Source: Phallusia mammillata (lineage: Eukaryota; Chordata; Ascidiacea; Phlebobranchia; Ascidiidae). From it: 64,000 bases of DNA. Below, piece by piece: positions 1 through 11,263 of the stretch. Made by a program: the position numbers and the translations under genes. The notes under the pieces were generated by a model. It was not told the origin of the DNA. It ran no database searches and saw only the letters and a list, made by a program, of their open reading frames with translations. The DNA is taken from NCBI GenBank assembly GCA_003260075.1, contig QLIY01000513.1, positions 1-64,000 on the forward strand, given 5' to 3'. Position 1 is the first letter of the stretch, and the number at the start of each line of letters is the position of its first letter.

Positions 1-594
1 CCTGCATGCAGTGCTCATCATAAAAAGTAAAAAATATACGGTACAAAGGTAAATTTTGACATTGATTGATTGAAGGGGATACGTTGCTATCCTAAACAAA
101 CACATACCATTAATAATAGAAAATATTTTGCACAAAAGCTATTTCAGACTTAATCTAACAATAACATTAATGATGCATATATTGCACAAAAGTGATTTTA
201 CACTTAATAAAAATTATGTGTGTATAACTTACTGCTATACATAACCTAATAAACATTACCTTCAGTTCAAACATCCAAAATGCATCAGTCTTCACCATGT
301 TCTGACTTGTAAAAACGTTTTTTGGAATCAAAACTGACATAAAACGGGTGACACTAAAACGCTGAATGGGCGGGACGTCGCGGAAACCGCTCAATATCGG
401 GTAAATTGCTGACGGTTAGTGCTATTAGGGTTAGGTTGAGGTTTTATAATAGTATANAAGCCCTGTGGTTCGAATTCGGAAACATTTTGGAAATATGCTT
501 ACGGTAGAGCTACTAACCATCCACAAACACCCATTTTGGTATGTGTGTGCGTGCATTTGTGTGTTAACTAACAAAAGCACTTGCATTGTGTGAT
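1..594. other. no gene recognised
   Basis: AT-rich sequence with one ambiguous base at 457. Short ORFs here show no family resemblance, codon structure or splice context. I see nothing I can name. Confidence 0.5.
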
Positions 595-2190
595 TTGTTG
601 TCTAGTAATTACTCGAGCAGTTGACTTGCTAGCAATATTTTCACAGACAGCTGTCAAACAAAACGAAATTGATTTGATCCTTTGACCCATGTCCCCCTAC
701 GATGCCCTCGACTGAATACGAAAACCGGGGCTGTGTTTTTTTGTCATACCTGTTTTTATCGCCTATACGTACTTTCGTGTAGGTGTGAGTTTAGAGGAAG
801 TGTTCCGTTCGGTTACAGCCTCGACGTCCTGACGCGCCAACCTCACCCTCTAAGGTGGCGGATGTAAAGTATGACGATAGAATACGTTTGTCAAAATTTC
901 GGAAAAAAAAATGTTTGAAAAAAAAAAAAGTTTTGGGAACACGTTGCTGTAACGTTTAGTTATGGTTTAACAACGTTTAAAAATGTTTCGTCACGTGACA
1001 TAACCATTTATTACAACACATTCGTATTGTATGCAATAATGGCCAAACATACACTGACAAAAAATTGTTTGTTAGACGTCATAAACACGGTACTAACCCA
1101 AGCAGGTTGCAGTTTTTAGGAACGTTTTGTTGCTATTTCGCCAGCACGTCAGTTTAAACGCATTTTCCCCCTATTTTTCTTTAAATTCCACGATGTTTCG
1201 TAGGATCCTGCGTAACAAACAAAATATCCACGGTGACCGCCACCGTGCTTGACAAACCCAAGGTGGCGGCGCCACCCCGCAACCGCCTACTCGGCGCCTA
1301 TGGTGGACCTCTTTGAGTTTAAGGTATTTTTGCCCCTTTTTCATTAACACGCAACCAAATTAAGCATGGTGCATAAAATAGCAACCAGATTCGGTCTAGG
1401 ACCAAAAATTCAATGCCTTTGCTTGGGTTATGGCAGTGGCACTCAACCTTTCGTGGACCGTGGCCCCCTAAAAGTAACTTATGGGCCTCGTGCCCCCCTT
1501 CAAGTAACCCTCTAGGACCCGTGGCCCCCTTAAAAAATGCAAATAGCAAACTCGTGTTGGAAATCGGTACTAATTGTGGCTTAAACAGGTCTATTAGAGA
1601 AAACAAGAATCCGTTATCGTTAAAAAACTCCACATAGACAAATATTTTATGAAATAGTCGATTAAATTAGGGAATAAAGTAAAAACGAAATGACTTTTGG
1701 TAGGTGTTTCTGTAAATATACACCCGTGGCCCCACGAAACACAGCTCGCGGCCCACCTGGGAGGCTATGGACCTTCCTTCAGAACCACTGGGTTAAGACA
1801 TCGTGAACAGAAGAAAGAGTCATTGCATTGTGATGTAACGTTTGCCGCTGACAATTTATGCCTGTTGCATCACAATGAGTTTTAAATGTTACAAAGCATT
1901 TTTGTTTGTCGACTATGAAGAATGATTTTAAACAAGTTTTTTTAACAAGTCATGCTAATTTAAAATGTCGAAGCGCTTTTCTTTTTTTTTAAATCGCGAT
2001 TTATCAGTCTTGTTGTTTGTGAATTAAGAAGTCGGGAACTAAGTTTTAAAGTTTAATTTAATATATTACTTTACCTAACCCAAATCGCCCTAACCGTCAG
2101 CATTTTTAGAGGTATACCTTTATATAGAGATATTTTTGCTCTTTGCGCCACCCATCGAAACGTATCTATATGCAGGCTTGTCGTAAGATT
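595..2190 (+). repeat. 1.6 kb dispersed repeat, copy 1, interrupted by a hAT MITE
   Basis: This stretch is collinear with 8,519-10,300. Shared landmarks include the segment starting TTGACTTGCTAGCAATATTT, a 'TTTGTCATacCTgTTTTTATCGCC' type block, the GAACACGTTGCTG block and the end 'TGCTCTTTGCGC-ACCCAT'. It is interrupted at 1,434-1,790 by a hAT-like element that copy 2 lacks at the same place. No protein with recognisable similarity is encoded. It is probably a non-autonomous element or the remnant of a longer one. Confidence 0.75.
1434..1790. mobile_element. hAT-type MITE (CAGTGG...CCACTG ends)
   Basis: The ends read CAGTGGCACTCAACC and AGAACCACTG, the terminal inverted repeat typical of hAT MITEs. 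It sits in the 1.6 kb repeat, and the second repeat copy (near 9,925) has the uninterrupted site. The flanks share GGTTA, consistent with a decayed 8-bp target duplication. The interior is related to the element at 2,754-3,116. Short ORFs inside are not genes. Confidence 0.8.
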
Positions 2191-2753
2191 TTGTAATATT
2201 TCAAACTTGGGTAATACCGCCCTCTAACGGACGTTTGTGAGTGAAGAAAAAAAATATAACGGACGTTTGTGAGTGAAGAAACGGCCTTGGATTTTTATGC
2301 GTCTTGTAAAACTAGGTTAAACATTAATCTAATATGTTGTTGCGGAAAAATGTTAGGAAAGTAACTTTCAACGATTAATTCAAAGCCGGGTTCGACCCTC
2401 GGGCCCCGAGTTTGGTTACCTGACTTACATAATTTCCCTCTAAAAACATTAAATTTCCCACCGGTTAAGAACGTCTGATCTAAACCCTGTTTGATTTAGT
2501 AGACTAAGAGCTAGTAACGTTCTTTTTGACTTGCCTGTCATATTTCTGAATTCAACAAGGTTAGCAATTTCAAAGGACTGTTTACGACATGAGTTTTACC
2601 CAAAGTCAGGGCTAATTAGTAGGCCCAGTAACGTTGCATTTTATGATGTGGTTTGAATTAAGTATTGCATAAAGCTAAACGCAATTTAAGCTCCTAGCCT
2701 ACCGCTAATGTTATTCATACCACCGGTTGAGAATGAAAACCAATGGTCTAGAG

Positions 2754-3116
2754 CAGTGGTTCTCAACCTTTTGTGGACCGTGCCCTAAAAGTTATATTTT
2801 GGCCTTTTGGCCCCCCTCAAGTCACCCTGTAAGTCGTGTGCCCCCTAAAAACTTAAAATGGCAACCTGTGTTGGAATTCGTTGCTAATATCGGCTTTAAA
2901 CAGGTCGAACAGAGTAAAAAAGAATCTGTAACCGTGAAAAACCTCAATATAGTCAAATAGTGTGTAGAATAGTCGAATAAATTAGGGAATAAAGTTATTT
3001 GCAACACTCACTTAATCGTGCGCATTAATAAAGCAAATGACTTTTAGTGGGTGCTTCTGGTGAATCTACACCTGTGGCCCGCCTGGGGGGGCATCGGGCC
3101 TGGTTGAGAACCACTG
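2754..3116. mobile_element. hAT-type MITE with exact 8-bp target duplication
   Basis: The ends are CAGTGGTTCTCAACC and GGTTGAGAACCACTG, inverted repeats of each other. The element is flanked on both sides by GTCTAGAG (2,746-2,753 and 3,117-3,124), an exact 8-bp duplication as made by hAT transposases. At 363 bp it has no transposase and is non-autonomous. Confidence 0.93.
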
Positions 3117-3549
3117 GTCTAGAGTTTATAAACCACATTTTCTGCTCTTATTGCAAAGCAAAAAAACACAAAAACTCATTGTTCATTCCGAGTTAGGAAA
3201 AAATAAACGGCATGTCATCTTGAGGACATCCTTGTTCTTAAGATTCTATTTGAATAAGGACTGATGATGCCATATATTAGGGCGAAATCGATTTCCGAAG
3301 TGTTTTGCAATAAGAAATATACAGACTGATTTAAGTGCGTGCTGAATTTGTCAGCTAATTAATGTCTTGTTCCTAAAGATGTTAGGTACACTTAGCAGCG
3401 CAATTTGAACACGCCAGGCTTATTAAAAAGCTTAAACATCTGCTGTGATAAGGTTACTCTATTGCGTCATTCATAGCGGTTGTTTCAACTGGAGAAATAC
3501 CGGCTGGTAAAGTACCAATAAATACCCGAGTAGTGTTCGCTCCAACGGG

Positions 3550-3557
3550 TATATATA
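3550..3557 (+). promoter_or_regulatory. TATA box of the small secreted-peptide gene
   Basis: TATATATA followed by GAAGGCGC, about 80 bp upstream of the ATG at 3,632. This leaves room for a start site near 3,580 and a 5' leader of about 50 nt. It is an unusually clean core promoter for this window and supports the short gene downstream. Confidence 0.7.
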
Positions 3558-3631
3558 GAAGGCGCTAGATTAGGAGGAACCATTTCATTTTGCATGTCCA
3601 CAAGGTAGAGGAACTTGGAATATTTTTCAAA

Positions 3632-4896
3632 ATGAGAACTCTGGCCGTAATTCTGATTCTAGTCTTTGCAGTTGTATGGATAACCGGTAAGATGTCTAAC
3701 TGTTTATTGCATTCGTTCCGCAGTTTCAAAAATTAACATGATATAACATATATGATTGGAAATAGTCATGTAACAAGTGTTGTGGTTGACTGCACGAAGC
3801 TCGTTAGTATACCCGCTTTAAATGTGCAAAGTCGTGCATGTAACAAGTGCTATAGTTGACTGCACAAAGCTTGTTAGAAAACCTGCTTTAAGTGACAAAG
3901 TCGTGAAAAAAACAAGCGCTATGCTTGACAAAGCTTGTAAACAAAGCTCTTTTAAAAATGTTTCAGCTAAAATGGGTTGCTTTTTTTGAACAAGATTTTG
4001 TTTACTTATTAAACTTATTTCAGATGCAAGAAGAAATGCTCGATGGGTTCTCTGTAGAAGGAGGGCCGTAAAACTCTGTAAACTCTATAATTCCAAAAAA
4101 CCCTGCTGTCGGCTTCAAAGGCTGCTGGAATGTTTGAAGCAAAGAAACTTCAAATGGCCCCTTAATCGTAGTAAGATGCTAGTTTTTGTTTGAATTGTAC
4201 CAATTGGGTTATGTTCAGTTCGCTGTACTGTTGATATCATTATTAACCACTGGCCCGTAAAGTACTTTAAAAACTTTGAATACAAAATAGCTTTTAAAGG
4301 CCAAAGAAATACTTCGAGAAGCTATTGCTAATTGGCGGGAATATAGTCCTCGTTTTCCCGCAAAAGACACTTAAAATTATAAAGTTACTAAATGTTACAC
4401 ACAAGATCTAAACTTAGCTCGTTTCAAATTCTTAGATATCAATCGAATGTGTAAAAGAAGAAATCAATGCGACATGAGAGTTGCTAGGTTAACTACTGGA
4501 CACCAATTTCAACCGGGAAAATTCTCACTGCAAAAATGCAAAAGGAGTCTGAAATACAAATACAATTTGTTGTAAACGTCAATTTTCTTGTAATGTGTTG
4601 AAAAAGTTGGTAATCCAATTTCATAGAAGCCCTTGTAACTAAAATCGTCCACTGCCATTTTTTACTTCTTATAATGGCCCGTCATTAAGTTTAGCATGAT
4701 CCTATTTATCTTATAGCTTGCAACTTAATTTTGCGTGTGTTTTCAACCCGTTCAGTCTAAGTTTTGGTGTAAGGTGTATAATGTCCCTCACCCTGCCTAA
4801 ATTTGTGTCATTTTGCTGCCATTCTTATGTGTTTGTTTATATTGCTTGTATGTCTGAACTTTTTATTCTTTCTCGCTAGTACGTTTACAACAATAA
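3632..4896 (+). CDS. small secreted cationic cysteine-rich peptide, three exons
   Basis: Proposed exons are 3,632-3,686, 4,024-4,170 and 4,880-4,896, giving 72 residues. Exon 1 encodes a signal peptide (MRTLAVILILVFAVVWIT). Exon 2 encodes a strongly basic segment, with about 17 Arg/Lys against two acidic residues and five cysteines spaced C-x7-C-x8-CC-x7-C. Both donors read GTAAGATG; acceptors are TTATTTCAG and TTTCTCGCTAG; phases match. The third exon adds only a few residues before TAA. If intron 2 is not spliced, the frame instead stops at 4,191-4,193 (74 residues). The TATA box lies 80 bp upstream and AATAAA 77 bp past the stop. I do not recognise the family. The composition suggests a host-defence peptide or a secreted signal, and the spacing is not that of beta-defensins or insulin A-chains. 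Gene structure is seen in the sequence; function is inference. Confidence 0.7.
3757..3960 (-). repeat. three units of the ~70-bp minisatellite, inverted orientation
   Basis: Intron 1 of the peptide gene holds three degenerate units built around 'GTAACAAGTGCTAT-GTTGACTGCAC-AAGCT'. This is the reverse complement of the array at 49,585-50,270 and is related to sequence near 29,460 and 30,110. It is a dispersed tandem family found in introns. Confidence 0.75.
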
Positions 4897-4972
4897 TACC
4901 TAATGTTCAAAACAAATTTACTTTTAAGCAACTTTTCACGAGGCAACGTTAATTGTTTAATACATATTGTCC

Positions 4973-4978
4973 AATAAA
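4973..4978 (+). terminator. poly(A) signal AATAAA for the small peptide gene
   Basis: AATAAA in the context CCAATAAACTTCC, 77 bp downstream of the proposed stop codon. It gives a compact 3' UTR in keeping with the short gene. Confidence 0.55.
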
Positions 4979-5240
4979 CTTCCTTTTTTAGACATTAAAC
5001 ACCATCAAATTATCAAGCAAGTTTTAAACCTGGCTATCTTAAAGTGTGAAATTTGATATTTACACAATACTGATTTTTAATAAAGTTTTCAACACCGTTT
5101 AAACTATTAATTACAGTCACATTAGAAAGTGCCATTTGTGTTGTGTATTGCATATATCATTTAGTTCTTTCGAAAATACAAAACCCGGCCAAACTTTTTA
5201 CACTTTGTTATTAAGACAAAGAATTCGTTGTCTCTAAATC

Positions 5241-5997
5241 TGAGGTGCGCAACCTGTGGCCTACATAAGTTTGTGCGGCTTAAAAATATATAGCTACTTA
5301 TTAGGAAAAACCCTAAAATGTATATGCTTATGGACATGAAAAAGTTAAATTTACTGGCGGCCGTGACGTAAATAAAACTCGTTTGCTAAATAATTGTATT
5401 TCAAAACCACTGTAAAAAGACTTTGTCGGGCTGATAAAGGTATAACCAGCCTAATAGCTATTTCGCTGTCAACTTCTTGTCCGTCGATTGTGTGCAAACA
5501 ATGCGTAAAACCAGGCACCACAAGCGTCATAATATATGTGAAGACGTCATAGACAGGTAAACTAAAGTTGTATGTCGGGCCGGGTTCGGGCTTAGGCTCC
5601 TTTTAAAAAAACTGGCGCCTTGTTCAATACAAATAGCCTGTTGTGTTTGTTGTCTTGGTCTTTCCTGGGACTTTAATATATAGGCCTGCCAATCAAATTT
5701 TCGGGCGTGAACTGTCTTCTCAGAAACGATACGGGTTCGGGCCGGGTTCGCGCTCCAATTTCAGGCCCGTTTACAACTCTGGTTAATACTATTGGACATG
5801 CAGACTGTTCAGCTTTATCTGTGCATCGAGTTAGAAAATATTCTCGGCTTTTCAGGTGCTATTAGATGTATAAATAAATAAGATAAGCCTATTTATTTAC
5901 ATCAGTAATTTTGAAACAAAAACAAGCAGGCCATGGGCGGCCGTTGGTGAAACTTAACAGCGATGCGGCAGTCATTGCAAAAAGGTTCTGCACCCCT
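5241..5997. mobile_element. hAT-like element with a nested GC-rich MITE
   Basis: The ends (GAGGTGCGCAACC and GGTTCTGCACCCC) are near-inverted repeats, and the flanks CTCTAAAT / GTCTAAAT differ at one base, as for an 8-bp target duplication. Inside, about 5,568-5,782 carries the GTCGGGCCGGGTTCGGGC ... GGCCCGTTTACAACTCTG element also seen near 39.4, 45.9 and 48.5 kb. No coding capacity is seen. Confidence 0.6.
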
Positions 5998-6133
5998 TGT
6001 CTAAATAGTTCCGCTTAAAATACTCTGAATAGTCTTAAAAAGTCATGGTGTACTTGATATGTTAGGAATATGGGTGTGCTGACACAAAGGTGTTATGTTA
6101 CACCAGCACATGAAAAACGACATATAAGTATGC

Positions 6134-6691
6134 CAGGGGTCTCCAACACGCGGCTCGAGGCAATTTTCTCATGGCCCGCATCGTCATTTGCAAATGCAAA
6201 CATATTAATATTTTGTCGGATATGACCAAGTTTGTTTTGTTTTACTCGCCCGTCGCGTGTTTAGTAAAGGTAAATTAATAAACTTTTTACAAGCCCATAT
6301 ATCACTGCGTTAAAAATTGCAAATTCAGTTTTTTTTATACAATATTATTATTGTGATAAACTAATGCGAACTTAGTCTGAATATCAAAATTTTCCCGTAG
6401 GAGTAGCTGTCCAAGATAAATAACACGCTAAAACCATCAAAAACACTTCGCCAAGACGAAATCATATACGCTGCTGAAACACAAAAAAAAAACGGGCCGT
6501 TTCTGATACTAAAATTCAAAAACTACAAAAAACTACAAATATTTAGCAATAAAAACGTTTAAATTAGTTTATCATCCCTGGAATAAATGGTCAAAATGTT
6601 TTATAGCATTTACCCTGAAAAATTATACGGCCCGGTAACGAACTTCTCGCGGACCAGTAGCGGGTCGCGGACCAGCGGTTGCCGACCACTG
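6134..6691. mobile_element. hAT-type element (CAGGGGTCTCCAAC...CCACTG)
   Basis: Starts CAGGGGTCTCCAACACG and ends GGTTGCCGACCACTG, the inverted-repeat ends common to hAT MITEs. About 560 bp with no open frame of note. Confidence 0.7.
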
Positions 6692-6989
6692 ATTAAGGGA
6701 TTTTTCACAAATGTTATTTACTTCATCTAAGAGTTATAACATAAGTATTGACAAAATGAAAACAAAGTGCAAACAATTGTATCATCGTTATTTGAGATCA
6801 AATAAAAAAGCATTGCCTAACACACAAGTAAGATTGTAAAGCCATGAGCACTTAAAGGTCAACAAAAACAGCGCCGAAAACCGCTAAAGGACTTTGGACT
6901 CTAGTTGTAGACAGCTGGCCTAGAGTGTTATCATATTGTGTCAAATGACGTTTTGCCTCGTATTAATCGGCTGACGAAAATCGGGCAGT

Positions 6990-7500
6990 TATAGATTGCA
7001 CAATAGTGTGCTAAACAGGGAGTCGTACCGCTAGTCATATGGGCTCGCAGGTTCGGGTCGGGTTCAATTTGTTTTGTTTTTAGGGGTTCGGGTTCACTCC
7101 AGGTTTCAAAAAATGTTTTTTTTCGGATTGGGGTTTTGTTCCGGTTCGGCAAATTTGTCGGTCTAAACCGGTCTGCGGTTTTTAAACAGGTTCAATTTTT
7201 TGTTCGTTTAAATTTAATTCTACCCATCATCTAGCTGGCCTTATCAAACTCCAAAAGTATTTTGACTGTGCAGTGTTATTTTTGACACGCCCTAAGTGTT
7301 ATCTTGCGTATTCTTCAATGCGCTGTTTTGAAACAAAATCAAAAAATATAATAAAGACCGCATTTTGACTGGTTCCGTTCCGGTTCGGGTCCAACGCCAA
7401 ATCAAATATGGGGTTCAACTCCAGTTCGGGTTTTTGGAAAATTGTAATTAGCGGTTCGGGTTCAATGAAAAAACAACAACCTTAAACCGGTTAGACTCCT
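6990..7500. repeat. GGTTCGGGTT-rich dispersed repeat
   Basis: Many GGTTCGGGTT / TAAACCGG blocks, with a related fragment at 27,385-27,490 next to a gap tract. The pattern looks like a decayed MITE with GC-rich subterminal repeats. It has no coding content. Confidence 0.5.
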
Positions 7501-8035
7501 TTGTGGATTTTTTAATGTTATTTTACGCTTGAATGCGAATTTTTACGCCTGAATGCGTTAAGCTCGCAATGAGTCCGCCGTCGAGCTGCCTGTTTTATTA
7601 CAAGTCTGTTGAATCACTCTTAATGTGGTTTCGTTCATTTAGGCAGTTGGTGACTTCAATGTAATTCAACACTTTGGGACCACTGGGTTGGAGCAATGCG
7701 TTGCTTGCTCAGATAAACACAAGTGACCGGGATGGGATTAAAACCAACAACCTCATGAACACAAGGCGGTTGCATAGTGATGCACAGATTAGCTGCTTAA
7801 TACTTGATAATGTACTACCACAAGTACAATTAGATCCATGAAGCATTGAAACTTATTAGACAACTATTTGGAAACCATTGCACAACAAGAAACCTAGATA
7901 CGTTTTAGGGAATTATTGCCACAGACCAAACCCCAGAATTGCTTTAGGGGAAATTACCGCGTAAAGTACCAGCAAAAAACATCGTCTGGTCTCTATGAAC
8001 CGCAAAAGGAGAAGTGTTGTCTTGAAAAAGGAAAG

Positions 8036-8330
8036 CAGCGGTTCTCAATCCGGGGTCCGCAGATCGTTAGGGGTCCGTGAGGCAATTTTGGGGGGACCGC
8101 GAAAAGGTCAAAGTATCATTTGGCGTCTGTTTGTGCCACTGAATCAGACTAAATCAAATTAAAATTAGAGAATCGACTGTCTCCATTGCAAAACTATTGC
8201 CTTTATTGTGTGACAAGTAACAGAAATGCAATTGTTCGCACACAATCGTAATGTTTTTTTCTTCTTCTTTGTGATGTCACAAGCTATTTTTGGATTTTGT
8301 GTAACTAGCTAATCATGCGTTGTGTAATTA
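8036..8330. mobile_element. partial hAT-type MITE (GCGGTTCTCAA family)
   Basis: Begins AGCGGTTCTCAATCCGGGGTCCGC and shares the 'TTGTGCCACT', 'GAATCGACTGTCTCCATTGC' and 'TGTGATGTCACAAGC' landmarks with copies at about 31,000-31,367, 34,079-34,499, 40,205 and 41,279-41,664. The right end is lost. Confidence 0.65.
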
Positions 8331-8338
8331 GTTGTCTG

Positions 8339-8518
8339 CAGTGGTGGGAATCAGTCGGTTCGCACCGGTACTATAGAACCGTCTCACGAAATTTTGTGTG
8401 ATCAGCGAACCGGTTAGCATTACTGGTCACTGTCAATGGACTGTTTGTAACAGAACCGGTTGAAAAATATGACTTTTGTGATAGAACCGGCTGACAAAAA
8501 ATGTGAATCTCACCACTG
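8339..8518. mobile_element. 180-bp MITE (CAGTGGTGGGA family) with exact target duplication
   Basis: The ends CAGTGGTGGGAATCA and TCTCACCACTG are inverted repeats. The element is flanked by GTTGTCTG on both sides (8,331-8,338 and 8,519-8,526), an exact 8-bp duplication. The interior carries alternating GAACCGG / CCGGTT motifs. At least six other copies lie in this window. Confidence 0.95.
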
Positions 8519-10300
8519 GTTGTCTGGTATTTGCTTGAGAAGTTGACTTGCTGCTAATGTTTTTACAGATAACTGTCATTTGATCTTTGGACCCACGTCT
8601 CCCTACGATGCCCTTGACTGAATACGGAAACCGTGGGCATGCGTTTTTTTGTCATGCCTATTTTTATCGCCTATACGTACCGTCGTGTAGGTGTTAAATG
8701 GAGTGTTCCGTTCTGTTACAGTCAAACGATGCGCCAACCTCACTCACCAATCCAGTGTTTCTCAACTTTTTCGCCTTCGTGGAAACTTTTTCGATATTGT
8801 ATAAGCCAGTGGTTTTCAAACTTTTTTCGCTGCGACGCCCCTGGAAAAGTTTTCTGGACTGGCGACGCACCAGCAAATAAAAGTTAATGAGAAAACTTGT
8901 TATTAAAGCTGTGTTTATTGACACAACAACAAAAAGCCGCGAAACGTAACTATTCTGCGGCGCCCTTGGAACATTGAAACAGCGCACCAGGGCGCCAGGG
9001 CGTTGAGAACTAATGCTGTAAGCTAATTGTAGACCCCATAGGCGCCGAGTTTTTCAAAAATGCAAGGTGGCGAATTTGAAGTATGACGTCATCAATGCGT
9101 GCAACCACAAGAGCTCATGCAAATTCGAAGACCAACAAACTTTCGATAGAATCCAACGTTTGTCACAAATTAGAAAAGAAAAATTTTAGGGAACACGTTG
9201 CTGCAACGGTTATTATTGGTTTAGCAACGTTCCGTTATCTGACAGAGCCATTTATTACAACACTTTTGCATTGTATGCAACAATGACCAAATATACACTG
9301 GCAAACAATAGTTTGTTAGGAGTCAAAATCAAGGCACTAACCCAGTGGTTCTCAACTCGTGGTCCATGATGAGTTTTCGGGTGGTCCACAGGGCGTTCAC
9401 TAAATTTGGTGATAAACTGGAAATGGTTGCATGTTATATGTTGAAAGAGCATCAAAATGTTAGCTGGTAATAATTGCTTTTCACTTCTTGAATATCGGTT
9501 TTAAAGAATTGTGTTTCAAGCCCAAATGGCTGTTTCCTATGCTTACTTCAATCTTGCTCAAAAATTAAATGGTCCAAGGAATTAGTTTTACTGGGCCGGT
9601 GGTCCATGGCCTAAAACGAGTTGAGAACCACTGCACTAACCAAAGGTTGCAGTTTTTAGGAACGTTTTGATGCTATTTCGCCAGCACGTTATAGCTTGAA
9701 GCATTTTATTCCTATTTTTCATTAGATTTGAAGATATTTCGCCAGATACCGCGTAATAAAACAAAATATTCACACCACCCCGCCACCACCTGTTCGACGC
9801 GCATGAAGGACCTCTTTGAGTTCAAGGTAGTTTTGCCCATTTTCATTAACAAGCAACCAAAGCATGGTGCACAAAATAGCAACCGCATTCGGTCTAGGAC
9901 CAAAAATCCAATCCCATTGTTTGGGTTGGGACATCGTGAAACTACAAGAAAGACCCATTTTATTGTGACGTGACGTTATTTGCTGCTAACAATCTAAGCC
10001 TGTTTCATCACAATAGGGTTTAAATATTACAATGCATCTTTTTTTGTCGACTATGAAGAATGATTTTAAACAAGTTTTTTAACAAGTCAGCTAATTTGAA
10101 ACGTCGAAGCGTTTTTCTTTTTTTTTAAATCGCGATTTCCTCTTGTTGTTCGCGAAATAAGAAGTTGGGTAGCCTACTATAAATTTTAAAATTTAATTTA
10201 TAATATTACGTTATACCTAACCCTAAAAGCCCCAACAGTCAGCGTACCATTTTAAAGAGATTTTAAAGAGATGATTGCTCTTTGCGCTACCCATATAAAC
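8519..10300 (+). repeat. 1.6 kb dispersed repeat, copy 2, with hAT insertions
   Basis: Second copy of the repeat at 595-2,190, in the same orientation. It carries hAT-like sequence at about 8,752-9,010 and a clean insertion at 9,343-9,633, both absent from copy 1. Comparison of the two copies therefore gives filled and empty sites for three insertions. No gene product is recognisable. Confidence 0.75.
9343..9633. mobile_element. 291-bp hAT-type MITE with exact target duplication
   Basis: Ends CAGTGGTTCTCAACTCG and CGAGTTGAGAACCACTG are perfect inverted repeats. CACTAACC flanks both sides (9,335-9,342 and 9,634-9,641). The other repeat copy has a single ACTAACCC at the matching place (about 1,091-1,098), i.e. 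the empty site. Confidence 0.96.
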
Positions 10301-11262
10301 GAACGAACGTTCTAATCTAGAGCATAGGTGTGCAACCTTTTGCATGCTCTGGCCAAAAAGTATTGATATATTGCTGCGGCAGGCCGCAACGATGATCATG
10401 CAAATGCAATAACATAGCAGTGCCAGGCAAAGTCAAACACACAATGATTTTGTCTTTGTACGTAAGAATGCCTCTTCTTAGCAACAAACACAACTATATC
10501 ATGTTTCATGTAACATCCCTTTGGTATAAAAATGGGCTTTAACACATACATTACGTCCGGCCGACCAAAATAAAATACGAGTCGCGGGCCGCTCAAAAGT
10601 TTATCCCTGTTCTTGAGTAAAAACAAAGCTGAAAAAAGTGGTGTATTTGTGCCCCCCCCCCCGCAGTGCCAGGCAAAGTCAAACACACAATGATTTTGTC
10701 TTTGTACGTATGAATGCCTCTTCTTAGTAACAAACATAACTATATCGGTGCTTACCCCCCCCCCTTCTTGAGTTGAACCATTCTTAAAAGTTTGTTAGTA
10801 TATTATACTGGACAGTAGTTTTTAAATTCCTAAGTTAAGTCAAGTCAAATTTTATTTGCATTACCTCTATATCCAATTGTCATTGATGAACGGTGTGGAA
10901 GTAGGAGGTGATGGCTGTTCTCGTCCCAGGTGGCAGATCTAAAAAAGTAAATCCTACGGCAGTACTCATTTTATGTGTGACTACGTAAATAGGTCAAGTG
11001 TATGAAAAATCGGAATGTATGGAGAAGGAAAAGAAACCAAGGCTATGAATTAATTGTTCATAGCCTAATTTTAGGCTGTTATGGAATTAACACTGTTTTC
11101 TTTACCGAGAAGAAAAAAATCGAATGTTTCTCAGTACAAAATCGTTCTCTTGTAGTCTCCTTTAAAGTGTAAATTAGCAAATAGTTTGTTAAGGAAACCA
11201 AAGACGCCGGTTAAATTTGTTAAATTTCTTGTTCATTGAAATTGGTTGTTTTTTTGACTAAA
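10300..11262. other. intergenic sequence upstream of LZTFL1
   Basis: Holds two short poly-C tracts (10,652-10,662; 10,755-10,764) with a repeated block (10,417-10,503 again at 10,663-10,747), and a dispersed-repeat fragment near 10,838. I see no gene, and no clear core promoter for LZTFL1 could be placed. Confidence 0.5.
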
Positions 11263-11263
11263 A

